DNA of 64,000 nt from Cotesia glomerata (Eukaryota; Arthropoda; Insecta; Hymenoptera; Braconidae). Where the stretch lies: positions 13,601,403-13,665,402 of the forward strand of contig NC_058167.1 of NCBI RefSeq assembly GCF_020080835.1, written 5' to 3'. How positions within the stretch are numbered: the first letter of the stretch is position 1; every line of letters starts with the position of its first letter. This document shows positions 25,077 to 38,600 of the stretch, in pieces. The notes beneath the pieces are model-generated. The model was not told the origin of the DNA. It made no database searches and saw only the letters and a program-made list of their open reading frames with translations. Position numbers and translations under genes: made by a program.

Positions 25077-25307
25077 TTAAAAGTTATTCTTCTGTATATT
25101 ATATGTGTTAGATTTAGTTATATCACGAAGCATGATACAACGACTTCTCAGTTTTATAACCTCGGTTTCTAGAGAGCTCATTTCTTCATTGTTCTGGATA
25201 AATAAATGATTATATTCCGATATGATTGTATCTCTTATTGCGTTTCCAGATGGTGATCTTATGTACCGGTTGCGCAACATCCCTTTGCACTTGAGTTGAT
25301 CCACCAT
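25077..25307 (-). CDS. Possible small hypothetical ORF (76 aa)
   Basis: Unrecognised. The frame starts at ATG 25307 in a plausible context (gcatcgATGG). Its composition looks protein-like: charged, no long runs, and GC clearly higher than the flanks; the middle (NNEEMSSLETEVIKLRS) could be helical. No signal peptide or membrane segment. No neighbouring exon, TATA or polyadenylation signal was found, and the opposite strand is also open here. It may instead be a conserved non-coding patch or a decayed retrocopy. Confidence 0.2.
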   Translation of the reverse strand: MVDQLKCKGMLRNRYIRSPSGNAIRDTIISEYNHLFIQNNEEMSSLETEVIKLRSRCIMLRDITKSNTYNIQKNNF

Positions 25308-26621
25308 CGATGCGAGATGCGGGATCAGTAGAAAGTATACTAATAAATAAAATAACTTGTAATTGTATAATGAAAAAGTTGATCTGGGAATTTATTATCA
25401 CTTCACTTTCGCCATGGTCTATGAAGATAACTAAAGTAATGACTCATCTGAATGCGGTACGAGCGCATACCTCGAAAATTACTCATCATTCTCATTCGAC
25501 AAATTTACTAATGGCTTTTTTTTTTATTTACTTCAACTTCTGTTTTCTCTTCAGGGAATGAAGTTTTGTAGAAAGTTTGCTTAATGCAATTCTGGATGAT
25601 ATTAGGGACGAACTAATGCTTCTGATCCAGAAATGGGTTGATAATTTCTAACGGCTTTTCATATCATGCGATTCCGCGGCCGCGAAACCGGTAGCGCTGA
25701 GCCGACCACAAATTTCCTTATTGGCAACTCGCAATCATAGTTATTAATACTTAAGTGTTTGTTTTTGTTTTTTATTTACCTTTTTAGTGCATCCGTTCTA
25801 AAAATTAAAAATTAATTGTTTCTTTTTTAAAAACTCGCACTTATAATTTTTTTTTTTTAGTAAATTTTTTTTTCATAAAAATTTAATTATTATAAAGACC
25901 TAAAAAATTGTTAGAAAGTTTAAAAAATAAATTCTGTTTTTAAAATTAGTATTTAAACTTGAGCAATGAATTATTTTTTTGTTGGATGAAATTTTATTAA
26001 AATAATTTTTCAATTTTTAGTTTTAATTATTTATGCGAAAATATATTGCAAAATTTAGTACTTAAAATAGTAAAAACATAACAAAAAATTATTGATTAAA
26101 ATTCTTCAAGAAATGTTGAAATGTGAAGAAAAGAATTGAAACTAAAGAATTTTTATAATGATAACAGTTAACATTGCTATATTGGGTAAAAAAGGCTACA
26201 AATGGCTAGAAATTAAGAAACTTAAAAACTATATACGTCGAAAATGATGTAGTGAGTTTAAATTAAGTTGAATTTACTAAAAATAGAATTGAACTTTTTC
26301 TCCCATAAAAATTTCTTCTTTTCATTTTTTTCATAAATTATTTAGAATTGATTTTCATTTTATCTAATGCGTGGGTGTAAAATGTAAAACAAATACATAA
26401 ATTTCTAAACCATAAAATATTAATATACTTTTTAAAAGCCAACAGTAATGAATTATTTTCGATTTAAAGAAGCGATAAAGATAATTAAATTCCGTCACAA
26501 AATTATGAACTTATAGGGGAAATTTTACAGTCATTAAATCACAACTTATTATTTTATTACTCTTAACACTTTCGAAGACTAATTATTACATAATAATAAT
26601 TAAAAATAATTTTAGGTGATA

Positions 26622-29600
26622 ATGAGGATATTAATATGGCTTGCATTGCTGGCCTCTGGAGTGAGAGGTCAAGTGATAAATCGAGCCCCCCATTTCATCC
26701 ATGGAGGAGACATGTCGCGTCTCGCGGTCTCCGAGGGCACTTTGCCAGGTGTTGCGGTCTACACACTCCAAGGAGAAGACCCAGAAGGCTCAAAACTCCA
26801 TTACTCGATCAGCGGGGAATATTTCACGGTCAACAGAGATAATGGCGTGGTCACGCTGCGTAAATCTCTAGACCGCGAAGCGCAGGATATCATTGAGGTT
26901 ATAATTAGTATCACAGGTATGAAGAAACCTTTTACATTTTACAATAAATATATGCTTGTTATAAAATCTTACATATATAAGAAAAATAAATCAATAAACC
27001 AATTTTTATCTAGCGTAAAATTTAAATCTATTAGTAATTACTCCGAAAACATCATAATTAATTAGCTATTTTAGAAAGGCGTACAAAATTTTTAAAACGG
27101 TACAAATCCAAGTCAAAACTTATCTAATGACACAAAATTAAACTAAATAAAGCTATTTTATCATATAAATATCCTGGGCACAAAATTTTCCCTCGTTTTT
27201 TCAATCATTCACTAAAAAAAATATTTTTTTGGTTCAAGAAAAAAATTATTAGAGCAAAAAAATCATTAAAGAGTTTGAATGTCTTGAATTTCTGTTCAAG
27301 AATTTTTCAGCTTGATTCAAGACAAAGAAACTCTTCAAAATGATTTTCTTAGTTCAAGAATTTTTCTTTATTTTTTTTTCCAATATTTGCACTGATGAAA
27401 AACAACTTGATTCAAGAAAAAAATTCTTGAGCCAAAAATATGATTTTGAAGAGTTTGATAAACTTGAATCAAGTGAAAAAATTCTTGATCGAAGAAGTTA
27501 TTCTCGAATCAAGTAAATTTAAGAATTTTTTCAATTGATAAGAGTGGTTAATAGTTAATTTTCAAACGTGTTTTGCTCATGTACAAGATAAAATTTCGAA
27601 AAAAACGAAAAATTAAATTATCTATCGAAGAGCGAAGCGCTTTTTCAAAAATTTGCATTTATTTATGTATAAAATGCGTTTTAAGATTCCATTTGTTGCA
27701 CAAGTATGACAGAGATACTTTCGTTTGTCCAACAGAAGGCGAGAGAGAAAAAAGTGTAAACCTTTTTTAAAAAGAACAAATTTTTTAAAATTATGTTCTT
27801 AGCTCAAGAATTTTTCAAGTTTTTTATTAGTGTAGATAAAATAGATAAATAATTAATAATTGAAAATAATTTTTAGATGAAGGAGTAGCGAGTTCGGAGC
27901 CAAACACAGTGTCTTTACGCCGCGAAATCGCAGTTTTGGACGAAAATGACAACCCCCCGGTCTACCACGGACGACCTTACGCAACGCGGATCCCTGAGAG
28001 CGCCAGCGTCGGGAGTTTGCTGCTCCCAGAAGGGACTGTAACGGTGAGCGACCGCGATGGCGGCGTAAACGCCGACGTTGATGTCAGATGCGTGACAGCT
28101 TCTACCGACGACGACACTTGTTCAGTCTTCAGTGTCACGACCGAGAAAATAACCGATGGGAAGTATGACGTGAGGATAAGTGTCCTGCAGCCGCTGAATT
28201 ACGAGCGGAGGAGCTCCTACCTGATAACCCTCCTGGCCACAGACGGAGCCAGCGACCCAGCAAAAAGATTGCATGCCAAAGCGACAGTAGCTGTTGATGT
28301 TATTGACGTCCAAGACCAGCCGCCAATTTTCCTGAATGCTCCCTACAGCGCTGCGATTCCGGAAAACACTTCCCCCGGGTACACGGTGATGACCATCAGG
28401 GCCCGGGACGGAGATACTGGCCAGTCACGCAGTGTTCTGCTCACTCTAGAGGGTGATGATCTCAATCACTTCGATCTTAAGACTTCTAGGGAGGGAGATA
28501 TCACTGTGGGGACCCTCGTTACCACGGAAATCCCTCTGGATAGGGAGGAGTCCAGGATCTTGCATGATGGAGGCATCTATACCTTCCGTGTCAGGGCCAC
28601 GGAGTTGATCAATAATGAAATTCCCGCGGATTCTACGGTTTCTGTGGTGACTATTGTTGTTACGGATGTTGATGATCTCTCCCCGAAATTCAGCGATGAT
28701 TTTTATAGTATTAAAGTTCTGGAAGATATTGGGGTGGACACGCCTTTGCCAGGTTTGTTTCTTGATGGTCATATTGGAATATTTTTAGGCTGATTCATTT
28801 TTAAACACAGTAATTGATGATATTTTAATAAAATTTTCCTTACATGGAAAAAGTTTAGATTATAAATTGATGAACAATTAGATTTAGAATTGATACTTCT
28901 TAAAATGTTTTAAAGTTTTTTATGAGAAGAAAATTGAAATTCTAAAATAATAAATAAAAAATGGATTTAGAATTGAATTTTCTTAAAATTTTTCTTATAA
29001 GAAGAAAATTTTTGCTCTAATTTGATAAAAAATTCAATTTAAAATTGAAATTTTCCAAATTTACTTCATAAGAAATAAGTTTACACTATAAATTGTTAAT
29101 TAAATTCAATTTTAAACGAAAATTTTTTCAAGTTTTTCTTTTTCAAATAAAATTGAAACTCTAAATTGGTAGAAAAATTGAATTAAAAGTGAAATCGTAA
29201 TAAATTTTTGAAATTTCCCATATAAATAGAAAATTTTAACTCTAAATTAATATAAAATTGATTTTTCTTAAAATTTTGTAAAAATTTTCTTATAAGAAGA
29301 AAACTTTTGCTCTAATTTGATAAAAAATTCAATTTAGAATTGAAAATTTTCAAATTTACTTCATAAGAAATAAGTTTCCATTGCAAATTTTTAATTAAAT
29401 TCAACTCCTCCAAATTTTTTTCTCCAAATAAAATTTAAACTCTTAACTGACCAAAACATTTAATTTAAAATCAAAATTCCTTCGAATTTTTCAACTTTAC
29501 TCAATAACAAAAAAGCTTACACTATAAATTGATAAAAAATTCTATTTTACAGACAAGATTTTCAATTAAAATCTCAAATAATCCCAAAAAAACTAAATAT

Positions 29601-32600
29601 TCTGCAATTACTGTGTTCTTAAACGACAAATCTGCTTAACATCCACAATAATCTCCAACATCATCTATCTTACAGGCCTGAACATGGTGGTGAGTGACGA
29701 CGACGTAGGAGACAACGCCAAGTTCCGTCTATCTCTCCGAGACGCTCCAGGCTACCCAGGAATCAGCAGAGCCTTCCTAGTGACCCCAGAGTACGCTCAA
29801 GGTCGCGTCCCAGTAGTAATCAAAGTGCGAGACCCCCAAGTTCTCGACTACGACGTAGAAATCCTGACAAAAAGAGAACTAGAGTTCGACGTGACTGCTT
29901 CTGTCGGCGACCGGGTCGCAGCATTCTCCAGAGTCCACATCAGTATCCTGGACGCGAACGACCACGCTCCAGAGTTCATCGAAGCAGTTTACAAGCTTTC
30001 AGTCCGCGAGGACTCAAAGCCGGGGGTCAAATTTGGCGATATAGTCGCCATAGACTTAGACAGCGGAGCCTACGGCGAACTAACTTACACCCTTCGAGGT
30101 TTCGGAGCGGACAAATTCAGAACAGACTCCAAGCAAGGAGGAATCTGGGTCGCCAAGCCTCTGGACTACGAGACCCAGAAGTCCTATTCGCTGACAATGG
30201 AAGCTCGGGACGGGGGCGGAAGAGTTTCTACAGTCAACATTCTGATCGAACTGGACGACGTGAATGACAATCCTCCAATTTTCGAGCAGAAAGAGTATTC
30301 CAGAACAGTCCGCGAAGGCGCAACTAGTTTCGAGCCCCAGATGTTCGTCCGCGCGACAGACATTGACGGTCCCGCTCACGGAAACGGCAAGGTGACTTAT
30401 TCCATAGCTCGGCACAACGGAATGACCGAAGATGTCTTCAAAATCAACGCAGAAACTGGGGAAGTCTTGATGAACTCTCCAGCTAAATCTGGAGACACTG
30501 AGCGAGGACTCTACGAGCTGGACATCCGAGCGACAGACCACGGCTATCCTCCGTTGTACTCCGAAGCAAAGCTGCTGGTTCGAGTCGGAGTTCCTGGAAA
30601 TCAACGCCCAGTCTTCAGAGGAAACTTCAAGGGAGGTCCTCCAGGTCCCAACAGCTACCGCGCAAGACTTCTGGAGAATGCAAGCCCCGGGACTGAAGTT
30701 ATCCGAGTAGTAGCGAATGATCCTGATGGGAGAGACAGCTTGCTTCAATACTACATCGCTTCGGGTGCTAAGGACAACTTTGTCATCGATTCGAGCTCAG
30801 GAATCATCACAGTTTCGCCTGACGCGCGCTTGGATCTCGACACTGGAGGAGACAAGTACGAAGTTATTATCTACGCAGTGGATTCCGGGACTCCTGTTAG
30901 AGAAACAGCGGCTACGACTGTTACAGTGACCATATTGGATGTCAATAACAAGCCGCCGAAGTTTGAGAACTCGACTTATTTGGTCTACGTATCGGAACGT
31001 GCTGCGATAGGCGATTCTGTGCTGAAAGTGGCTGCCGCTGATCCTGACACTGATTCCAAGTTGAAGTACTCGATAGTAGAACCCATCAACGCGGTGGACA
31101 AGACTGGGGTCGCCTTGAAAAGCACCTCTCCTTATGATTACAAAAGCGCGTTCAGGATAAACTCAACCAGCGGGTTGATTTCGGTGAACAAAGTCCTGGA
31201 CTACCAGGTTGCGGCGGTGATTATCCTGACAGTCCAAGTGGAAGATGTTAATGCTATAGTAGACAAGAGCCAGCAGGTCGACAGGACTGAGGTTACTATT
31301 TATATCCAAGCTTTCAGTGACGACAATCCAATCTTCCTTAACCCCGGCTGGTCTGCTAATAATCCGGTGATCAGAGTGACTGTCCCAGAAGAGCAGCCTT
31401 TGGGAACGACTCTGCTGATGCTGTCAGCGAAGGAACTCAGCGGGCACGCGGTCCAAAGGTTTGAGCTGGTCAGAGAGGACCAGGACCAGGATTTCGTTAA
31501 TGTTGGAGTTCAGAGTGGAAATGTTGTCCTGAGCAAGCGGCTGGACTACGAATCCTTGAGCCAGAAGTTCATTCAGTTCAAAGTTCGGGCCCTAGCGCTG
31601 GATTATGACATCACTAGGCGGATGTCCGAGGTGACTGTGATCGTCGAGGTTCAGGATGTCAATGATAACAGCCCGACTTTCACGCAGAAGGACTACAAGA
31701 TCGCGGTTCTGGAGGACTCTAAACCAGGGAAGATCATTTTGAACATCAAGGCGGTCGATATGGACAGTTCGACCACTGAACAGGAAATCAGAAGAGGGTT
31801 TGGCGAGGTAAGGTACGCTCTGACTGGAGAAAACGCTAATCTCTTTGAAATAGATCCCATGAGCGGGAACATACAGATCGCTGAAAACACCAGTCTTGAC
31901 CGCGAAAGGCAGTCTGTGTTGAGGTTCTTTGTTATTGCTTCGGATATGCCTCAAGGAGGCGCGGAACAGAAGACTGCTCGGGTCCTGGTGACGGTAGACG
32001 TGCTAGATGTCAATGACAACGCTCCCAGCTTCCTACAGCCTTCTTACACGGCAGTGATTCCTGAAAACGCGCCTATGAACGTTAGTATTGTGAACATCAC
32101 AGCGACTGATCCTGATGAAGGCAAGGGTGGTGAAATTCACTTCGAAATAATCGACGAAGGGGAAGCTAATGGGTTAATGAAGATTAACCACAAAACTGGG
32201 GAGATTTCCTCCAAGAAGAAGCTCACTGGAAAAGGCAGAACCGAACCCTACATGATGCGCGTTAGAGCTCAAGATTCAGGGCAGCCTGTTTTACACTCTG
32301 ATGTATCTCTGACACTCTATATTGGCGACGTGGTCAGCAACGACGGAGTTCCTCTGTTCATCCGTCCAACTTTAGATGAAGTAGCCTACGTTTCAGAGAA
32401 CTCAACTATCGGTAGTCCGGTTTTCCAGGTCGTAGCTTCTGACCCTGATGATCCGAACCTGCCCAATGGAAAAATAACTTTCAAGTTTCTGGAAGACGGA
32501 AACTTCGGCAACGATGCCAGTGCTTTTAGGATCAACGGAGACACTGGACTGATCACCACCAGAAAATTATTAGATAGAGAAGCTAAGGACAGCTACACCC

Positions 32601-34331
32601 TAATTCTGATCGCCCAGGACCTGGGAGACCCGCCCCAGCAAGCTTCCAGGGTCTTGCAGGTCATAATAAATGACATTGACGACCACAAGCCTCATTTCAA
32701 AAGATCTCTGGATAGCCCGCCAGTAGAATTGAACATCCAGGAAGAAGTTCCAGAAGGAACGGTCATTGGAGTGATCGAAGCTGTTGATGAAGACATCGGA
32801 GAGAACGGGATGATCGATTATGTGATCATTTACGGGAACGAAGGCAGTCTCTTCGCTATTGAGCGGCTGCCAAATAATTCTGCTGTTATTAAAACCGTCG
32901 GTCGCTTGGACAGAGAAACTTCCGCCAAGCACCTGATCACTGTCAAGTGCTTCAAGCACCCGGTCCAGAAGTCCGACGTGGTCCCCAAGCCGTATAATCG
33001 GCAAGAACCTTCAGAGAGGCAGGTGCTCATCAGGGTGATGGACGTCGATGACAACAAGCCTAGGTTCAGGAAGGACAACATCACCATAGGTGTCAGGCTG
33101 AACGTCCCAATAGACACCAGTCTGATCACTTTGGAAGCCTATGATGAAGACTCTGATGCTCTTCCTATTAACTACACCATGGGTGAAGTGTCTTTTACGT
33201 CTCTAGCAGAGCCTTCTATGGTCAAGAGGAAGATCCCTTCCTACTTGGCGCTCAATTCTGCTACTGGAGAACTCAGGACAACTGGCTCCATGGCTGGTTT
33301 CTCAGACGGCTTCATGGAAGTTCCGATCACCGCGAACAACTCTGAAGTTCCTGGGCGAGAAACTAATGTTACTTTGAGGATCTTCCTGCTAAGAGACCGG
33401 GATATGCTGAAGTTCGTGTTCTCCAAGCCGCCTGTTGAGGTCAGAAAGACTTTGGAGGAGTTTGAGAAGGCGGTCCAACAAGCGCTGGCTCTTCCCATCA
33501 CTGTCAATGTCTATGACACCCAGTTCTACTCTAAAGACGATAATAGTCTTGATTTTTCCTCGACGAGCTCCTGCTTCCAGATGGTGGGCAGAGAAGCCTA
33601 TGATCTTGGAGAAATGAAGGCGCTGCTCAGGGATCCGAAGAATGAGGAGCTGAAGAAGGTCTACGAGAAGTTCCATGTTGAACGGGTTCAGCATTGTGCG
33701 GCAACTGTTGCCAGGGCTGATGCTTCTAGGACTCAGATGTGGGTTCTGGCAATTGCGGCCTTGGTTGGGGTCGCTGCTGTTGTTTCCAGCTGCACGCTTT
33801 GCTGTATGCATTCTAAGTAAGTTTGATTGGACGGTTGATGGTTCTTGGTTGGTGTTGGTGATTTGATATGAAAATAAAATTAGCTGACAATTTTCAGAAT
33901 TTTTTTATTAATAAAATTATTACAAAAAAATTAAAAGAAAAAATTGCACATGTAAAAAAATTGAAAAACTATACGTGCAATTTTTTTAAAATATTTTTTT
34001 ATTGCTAATTCAATTATAAAAAAAAAAATATAAATTTTTCGCTGTCAGCTAATTTTAGTTTATTGTTTTTTGTCAGCTAATTCATGATTTGATTGCTAAT
34101 CAATTCGTGGCTTTTAGGTATAAAAGGCGAGTCAAGCGAGCCAGAATCAGAGAACAAACTCGCCCGCCATTGAGCTACGTCTCTTCAGGGCCTGGAATGG
34201 TCAACGCTCAATCTCACACGACCTTGGGAACTCTGCCCGGTACTATGGTGACCATAGGGCCCCATGAAGGCCCGTATGAGTGGGGTGCTGATACGACTCT
34301 CTATCATCCTAGCACTTTGTCTAGGTCTTAG
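26622..34331 (+). CDS. Cad87A: Cadherin-87A-like transmembrane cadherin
   Basis: Four coding exons (26622-26916, 27877-28752, 29676-33816, 34118-34331) join in phase at GT-AG sites to 1841 residues. An in-frame stop at 26613 and an AG acceptor at 26614-26615 fix ATG 26622 as start and imply an upstream 5'UTR exon. A signal peptide (RILIWLALLASGVRG) is followed by about 14 extracellular cadherin repeats. Calcium-binding linkers are visible throughout, e.g. VLDENDNPPVY, VQDVNDNSPTF, DVLDVNDNAPSF, VMDVDDNKPRF. A ~110-residue membrane-proximal domain with two cysteines lies before one transmembrane helix (about 1745-1766) and a ~75-residue basic tail with no evident catenin-binding motif. The N-terminus (NRAPHF...GDMSRL) and architecture fit insect Cad87A, a calcium-dependent adhesion protein at the plasma membrane. 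The exact orthologue name is from memory. Confidence 0.85.
27215..27545. repeat. Family B palindromic repeats in cadherin intron 1
   Basis: Two adjacent stretches of inverted TTGATTCAAG/CTTGAATCAAG blocks. A further fragment with the typical ...ATTAGTGTAG end lies at 27770-27836. The intervening 27550-27765 is unlike the repeat and may be an insertion that split one copy. Confidence 0.5.
28920..29560. repeat. Degenerate tandem array in cadherin intron 2
   Basis: A segment with TATAAGAAGAAAA, GCTCTAATTTGATAAAAAAT and TTACTTCATAAGAAATAAGT occurs at about 28990-29100 and again at about 29288-29400, a ~296 bp period. Shorter diverged echoes lie before and after. It lies wholly between the exon ending at 28752 and that starting at 29676. 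Confidence 0.55.
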
Positions 34332-35644
34332 GTGTTGTGTAAATTTGATATAAATAGTGGTGCTAATTTATATTTTGTTCTTTGAGGTTGGCAATGACAT
34401 AAGTCTCTAGAGTTAGGTTTTGATTAATAACTGAAGTTATTTTTTGATGATACTGAAATCAGCAGAGGTTTAAAAATTTTTTTTAAACTAAAAAAATATT
34501 TTTTAAAATTGCATTTATGGTTTTTCAAATTTTCTATAGGTGGAAATTTGATTTTTTTTAATAAAAAAAATTTTTAAATATCTGCTAATTTCATTTTCAT
34601 TATTTTGTGTCATAAATGATAAAATAGATAATTTATGTAAATTTTAGAGATTTTTAATTTATTTCAACAATTTTATCATTTTTTGGGCTCTACATTTTTT
34701 AAAATAATTTTGGGGTAAAAAATTTTATTTCCAATAAATTGATATAAATTTAATTAATTTTTTTAAAACTAAGCCCTAAAAAAAATTGTAAATTTTTTGA
34801 AATGAATTGAAAACTTTTAAAATTCATATAAATTAAAATAAATCTAAAAATATATCTTGAATATGTATATTAACTCGACCTATGAATATAATATTAATAT
34901 TAAGAAATTTTTTACTGTGCAAAATATTCTTACTTGTAAAAATGATACTTTACTTCTTATAAGTCGAAGTCGACATTTAACGCTCAATTTTATGTGACAG
35001 CGTTGCCAAACCCTCGAAGATAGGGACCAAGTCCCACTAAAAACTGTACATTAGAACGTAATTGCGTTTTGTAATATAACTTATAAATTCTAGCGTAATA
35101 CAATGCAAAACTAGTTTTCAAATATAAATAAATTTATATATAAGTATAGTTATAAAAAAGTTATAAACATAAATAGAAATATAAAAAGAATGTATATGTA
35201 TATTTTACAATATTTATATAAAAAGAAGAGATAAAGAAATTCAAACGTTTTGAGTGTTAAATTAAAATTAGGAATGATATGCCTTCTATGAAAATGTCAA
35301 GGTAAAATTACGAGCGACTAATTTATTTTTTCTCCAACAAGATTTACTCTCATCTGTAATATACAAGCGAGTTTATAAAATATAAAATATTTATAAATGA
35401 AAAATAATTAACGAATCAGCCGCTTTCCGTGCAAAGATAGAGAGCTGATATTAATAATAGATAAACATTAACAGTAACAAATAGTGAAATGGTTAACCGC
35501 GTTAATTTCATATTTTTTACAATTACAAATTACAGTCATCAGATTAATAACATACTTTCACTTTTAATTGGCCAAGGTCTGATTCATTAAATTATATTTC
35601 TTCTTCTTTTGTAGTAAAAATTCATTAGTCCAAAAATTGTCCTA
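34332..35644. other. Convergent 3' intergenic region
   Basis: This lies between the cadherin stop and the stop of the minus-strand gene, so both 3'UTRs must fall here. It is almost entirely A/T-rich. Several AATAAA-like words exist and I cannot choose between them. No further gene seen. Confidence 0.45.
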
Positions 35645-38600
35645 TTATTCAATTGCAACAAGCCCATCAGCAAATTTCTGACTTTCTGTAGTGGTACTAA
35701 AAGTATTACTTTTCGTGGTTCCATTTTTCGGATCATCGGGCGCCATTTTGTGATTGTGATTGTGATTGAAGAGGTTATCAGTTTTGTCAGCGGGTTTCTC
35801 GTTAGGCATTTCTAGAAAGCTCGCTTGATCCCGAGTTCTGATCAGCGGAAAATGTTTCGGAGTATCTTCGCCATCACGTTTTAACTCCTCGATGGCTGAC
35901 TGGTCTGTCAGTTGTTTTGTGATGGTATCGAACGGCGACATGACCTTTTCAATGAACTGCTGCTTGTCTTCGGTAGTCATAGCCTCCGATCTCTGGCGTA
36001 CGTCATTTCTGAAATGCAAAATAAATTAATAAATAAATAAATACCTAAGAAAAATACACAGAAAAAAAATCATCTGTTAGTACTTAAGTCTTCAATATTA
36101 TTATTATTACTATATTTTTCGGATTGCGTCATATGTAATGTGATGACATTTCGCTGATCATCCGCGGTCATGTTACTACACGGAGGATTACGTTTTCAGT
36201 GAAAGTCATTCTGTTTATTCTATTAACGACGCTCTATTAGCGCAAGTCTAACACAAACCAAAGATAATTATAGAAACTTTTGTTAATTGACGTCTTTTTA
36301 AACTAACTAACCCTGAATTTTGCTGTAAGAATAATGAGTAATTGCGAAATATTAATCACCTGTTGAGCTTGGCCTTCTTCCGAGGGTATAAATTGAGGTG
36401 GAAGATCATTTGCTTCTTTTCTTCTTCTTCAGAAGCCTGCCCGTTCTGAGTTGCGGCTGGCAAAGCGATCAGGGGGATTGGTTGGGCGCCATTTGAATAG
36501 TAGCGATTGGCGCGCCCGAAAATGGGCCTTCTGCTTTCGGAAAACTCTTCGGAAATCGGTCTAGGTCGGGCGATTTTGTTTGAGGGCTGGTCGTTTAGGT
36601 CTGTGATAGGGTAGATGTCTAACATTACGCTAAAAGGCTTTGGTTTGCGCTTTTTTCCGTAGTTTCCAGCGTTTGCGGAATTCTCGTAGCTGGATTCTGC
36701 AGCCATCGGTCGGTTTAGAGGCATTGGCCGGTGATATGGAGGCTCTAAGTATGGGTTGTAGCGGTGGACTCCTGTAGGAGAAAATCTGCGAAAATTCAAC
36801 TCCGATTAAAAAAACGCATTAAAAAGTATTGGAAATAATTAAATTTTTATTCTTTTTAATACTTCTGAATATTTTTAATACTTTCGAATTTTTTCTTTTA
36901 TGAAAAATTAATATTGTTAATCATTTTGAATTTTTTTATGGTAGAGTATTGATTTATTTCGAAGTTTTTTAGGTATTAAGAAAATTAAATTGAATTGAAT
37001 AAAATTAATGACAAAATTATTAAAAAATATTAAATTTATAATAATAAAATATTTAAAAAAAAATTCTTCATGATAAAAATTTGCTGATATTTTTAAATTA
37101 AAATTTCTTGTTTTGATTTTCAAGTACTTGTTAATTTTTTATTAGAATTAATTTCAAAAACAGTAAAGAAAATATTTTTTTTATAAATAGAAAAAAACTT
37201 ATACACAAACCTAACATTAGCAGGCGCTAAAAGATTAACATCTCCCGGAAACTTTGGCTTATACGGATAAAACGGGTCATGTCCTCCCGAAAATTGAACA
37301 GTTTCATCCTCAGATTCTTCATACTCCTCAGAATCACTCGCCATTTCCGAGCGATCGCTGTTAGAAACTAAACTTCCCATCTCAGGAAAGTTATGTTTTT
37401 TCGGGTTCATGTAAACTCCGCTGAACTTAATCCCGTGTTTCGTAGTAGCGGGGTCGTTTGTCAGGTACTTTATGATCTCCTGGATATTTCTTGAAGGATG
37501 TGGGTACCGATACTGCGTCAATTGCGGAAATTTTATTCGTCTGAACGATGCAGGCTGGGGAGATTTTAGTTCAAAGTGGAATGGCGTAGGTTTGGATTCG
37601 TGTGGCTCCACTTGGGCTACTGTTTCCGGATGGAACCTATTATAATTTTATAAATAAGTAATTATCATCTTCAATTAAAAAACAATAAAAAATTACACGG
37701 GAAAAAAGCCGTTTGATTTACAAAAGTAGAACTTTAAAAATTATTTATTGGAGGAAAAACATTTTCTGTAATTATATAAAAGTATTTATAAAATTACATA
37801 TAAGTTTTTGACTGTATATAATTTTATCTAGTTTTATAGAATGAATTTTTTCATGTAAATTTAATATTATTTTTACTTGCCAAATTCACATTTTATTTTT
37901 ATGTAAATTCATCATTTTTTTTATGAAAAGCTTTTTTTTTACATAAATTTAAAATGCCAAATTTACATTTTTTGCAATCTAAAATTAATATTTTTAAAAC
38001 TATAAGTTTAATAAATTTTTCAGTAATTTTGACAGTACATTTTTTTCCGAACATAATTTAATTACATTGACATTAAACTTACATTTGCCTGACGCGATAA
38101 ACAACCGCGTGATTGTTAACAACTTCTTTACTTTCAATTTTTTCTTCAACATTGTCTTCCGAGTCCATCATCCTCTTCCTTAGTTTATAATTCTCCAAAT
38201 TCTGACTCCTCACTTCCGGAATATCGAGGTCAATACTTCCTCTCCTTCCGCTCGCGTCTACGTAAGAAATATTCCCATCAAAATCGGACCGATCTTGTAA
38301 TTCTGCATCAATTTGCGCGGACTTTTTCAAGTAATTCGGTTTCTTCAGAGGATTTTGGAGGATGTAGACATGTTTGGTCTCCTGGCTGACTTTGCTGCTC
38401 GCGACTGCTCCGGATGCGAAATCATAGATGAAGATGGCTGCCTAAGAAATTAATAGCAAAATTTACAAAGTTTAAATCGAAAGTTTGAAACAAAGACAGA
38501 GAATAAAATAATTAGCATTAATTTTAAATGAATTAAATTTATTCTTAAATAAAGATAAGCAGTAAGGTGTGTGTTTGTCTTGTTTAATTTAATTTCACAT

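Larger units (their letters stand above)
17281..26615. other. Gene desert between tap-like and cadherin genes
   Basis: It presumably contains the tap-like 5'UTR and promoter at its left end and the cadherin 5'UTR exon(s), since the cadherin ATG exon begins at a splice acceptor. GC-richer islands occur at 17500-17850, 18640-19330, 20380-20650, 20800-21210, 22580-23200, 23560-23960 and 25080-25730 (with a CGCGGCCGCG palindrome near 25677). The 22640-23050 island, ending in pyrimidine-rich DNA, is a candidate first exon or promoter for the cadherin gene. I cannot assign it. Confidence 0.35.

Noticed and set aside
27573..27770. 65-residue plus frame in cadherin intron 1
   Set aside because: Interrupts repeat material inside an intron that the cadherin reading frame clearly splices out.
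30080..33811. Several minus-strand frames within the cadherin exon
   Set aside because: Shadows of the 4.1 kb cadherin coding exon.
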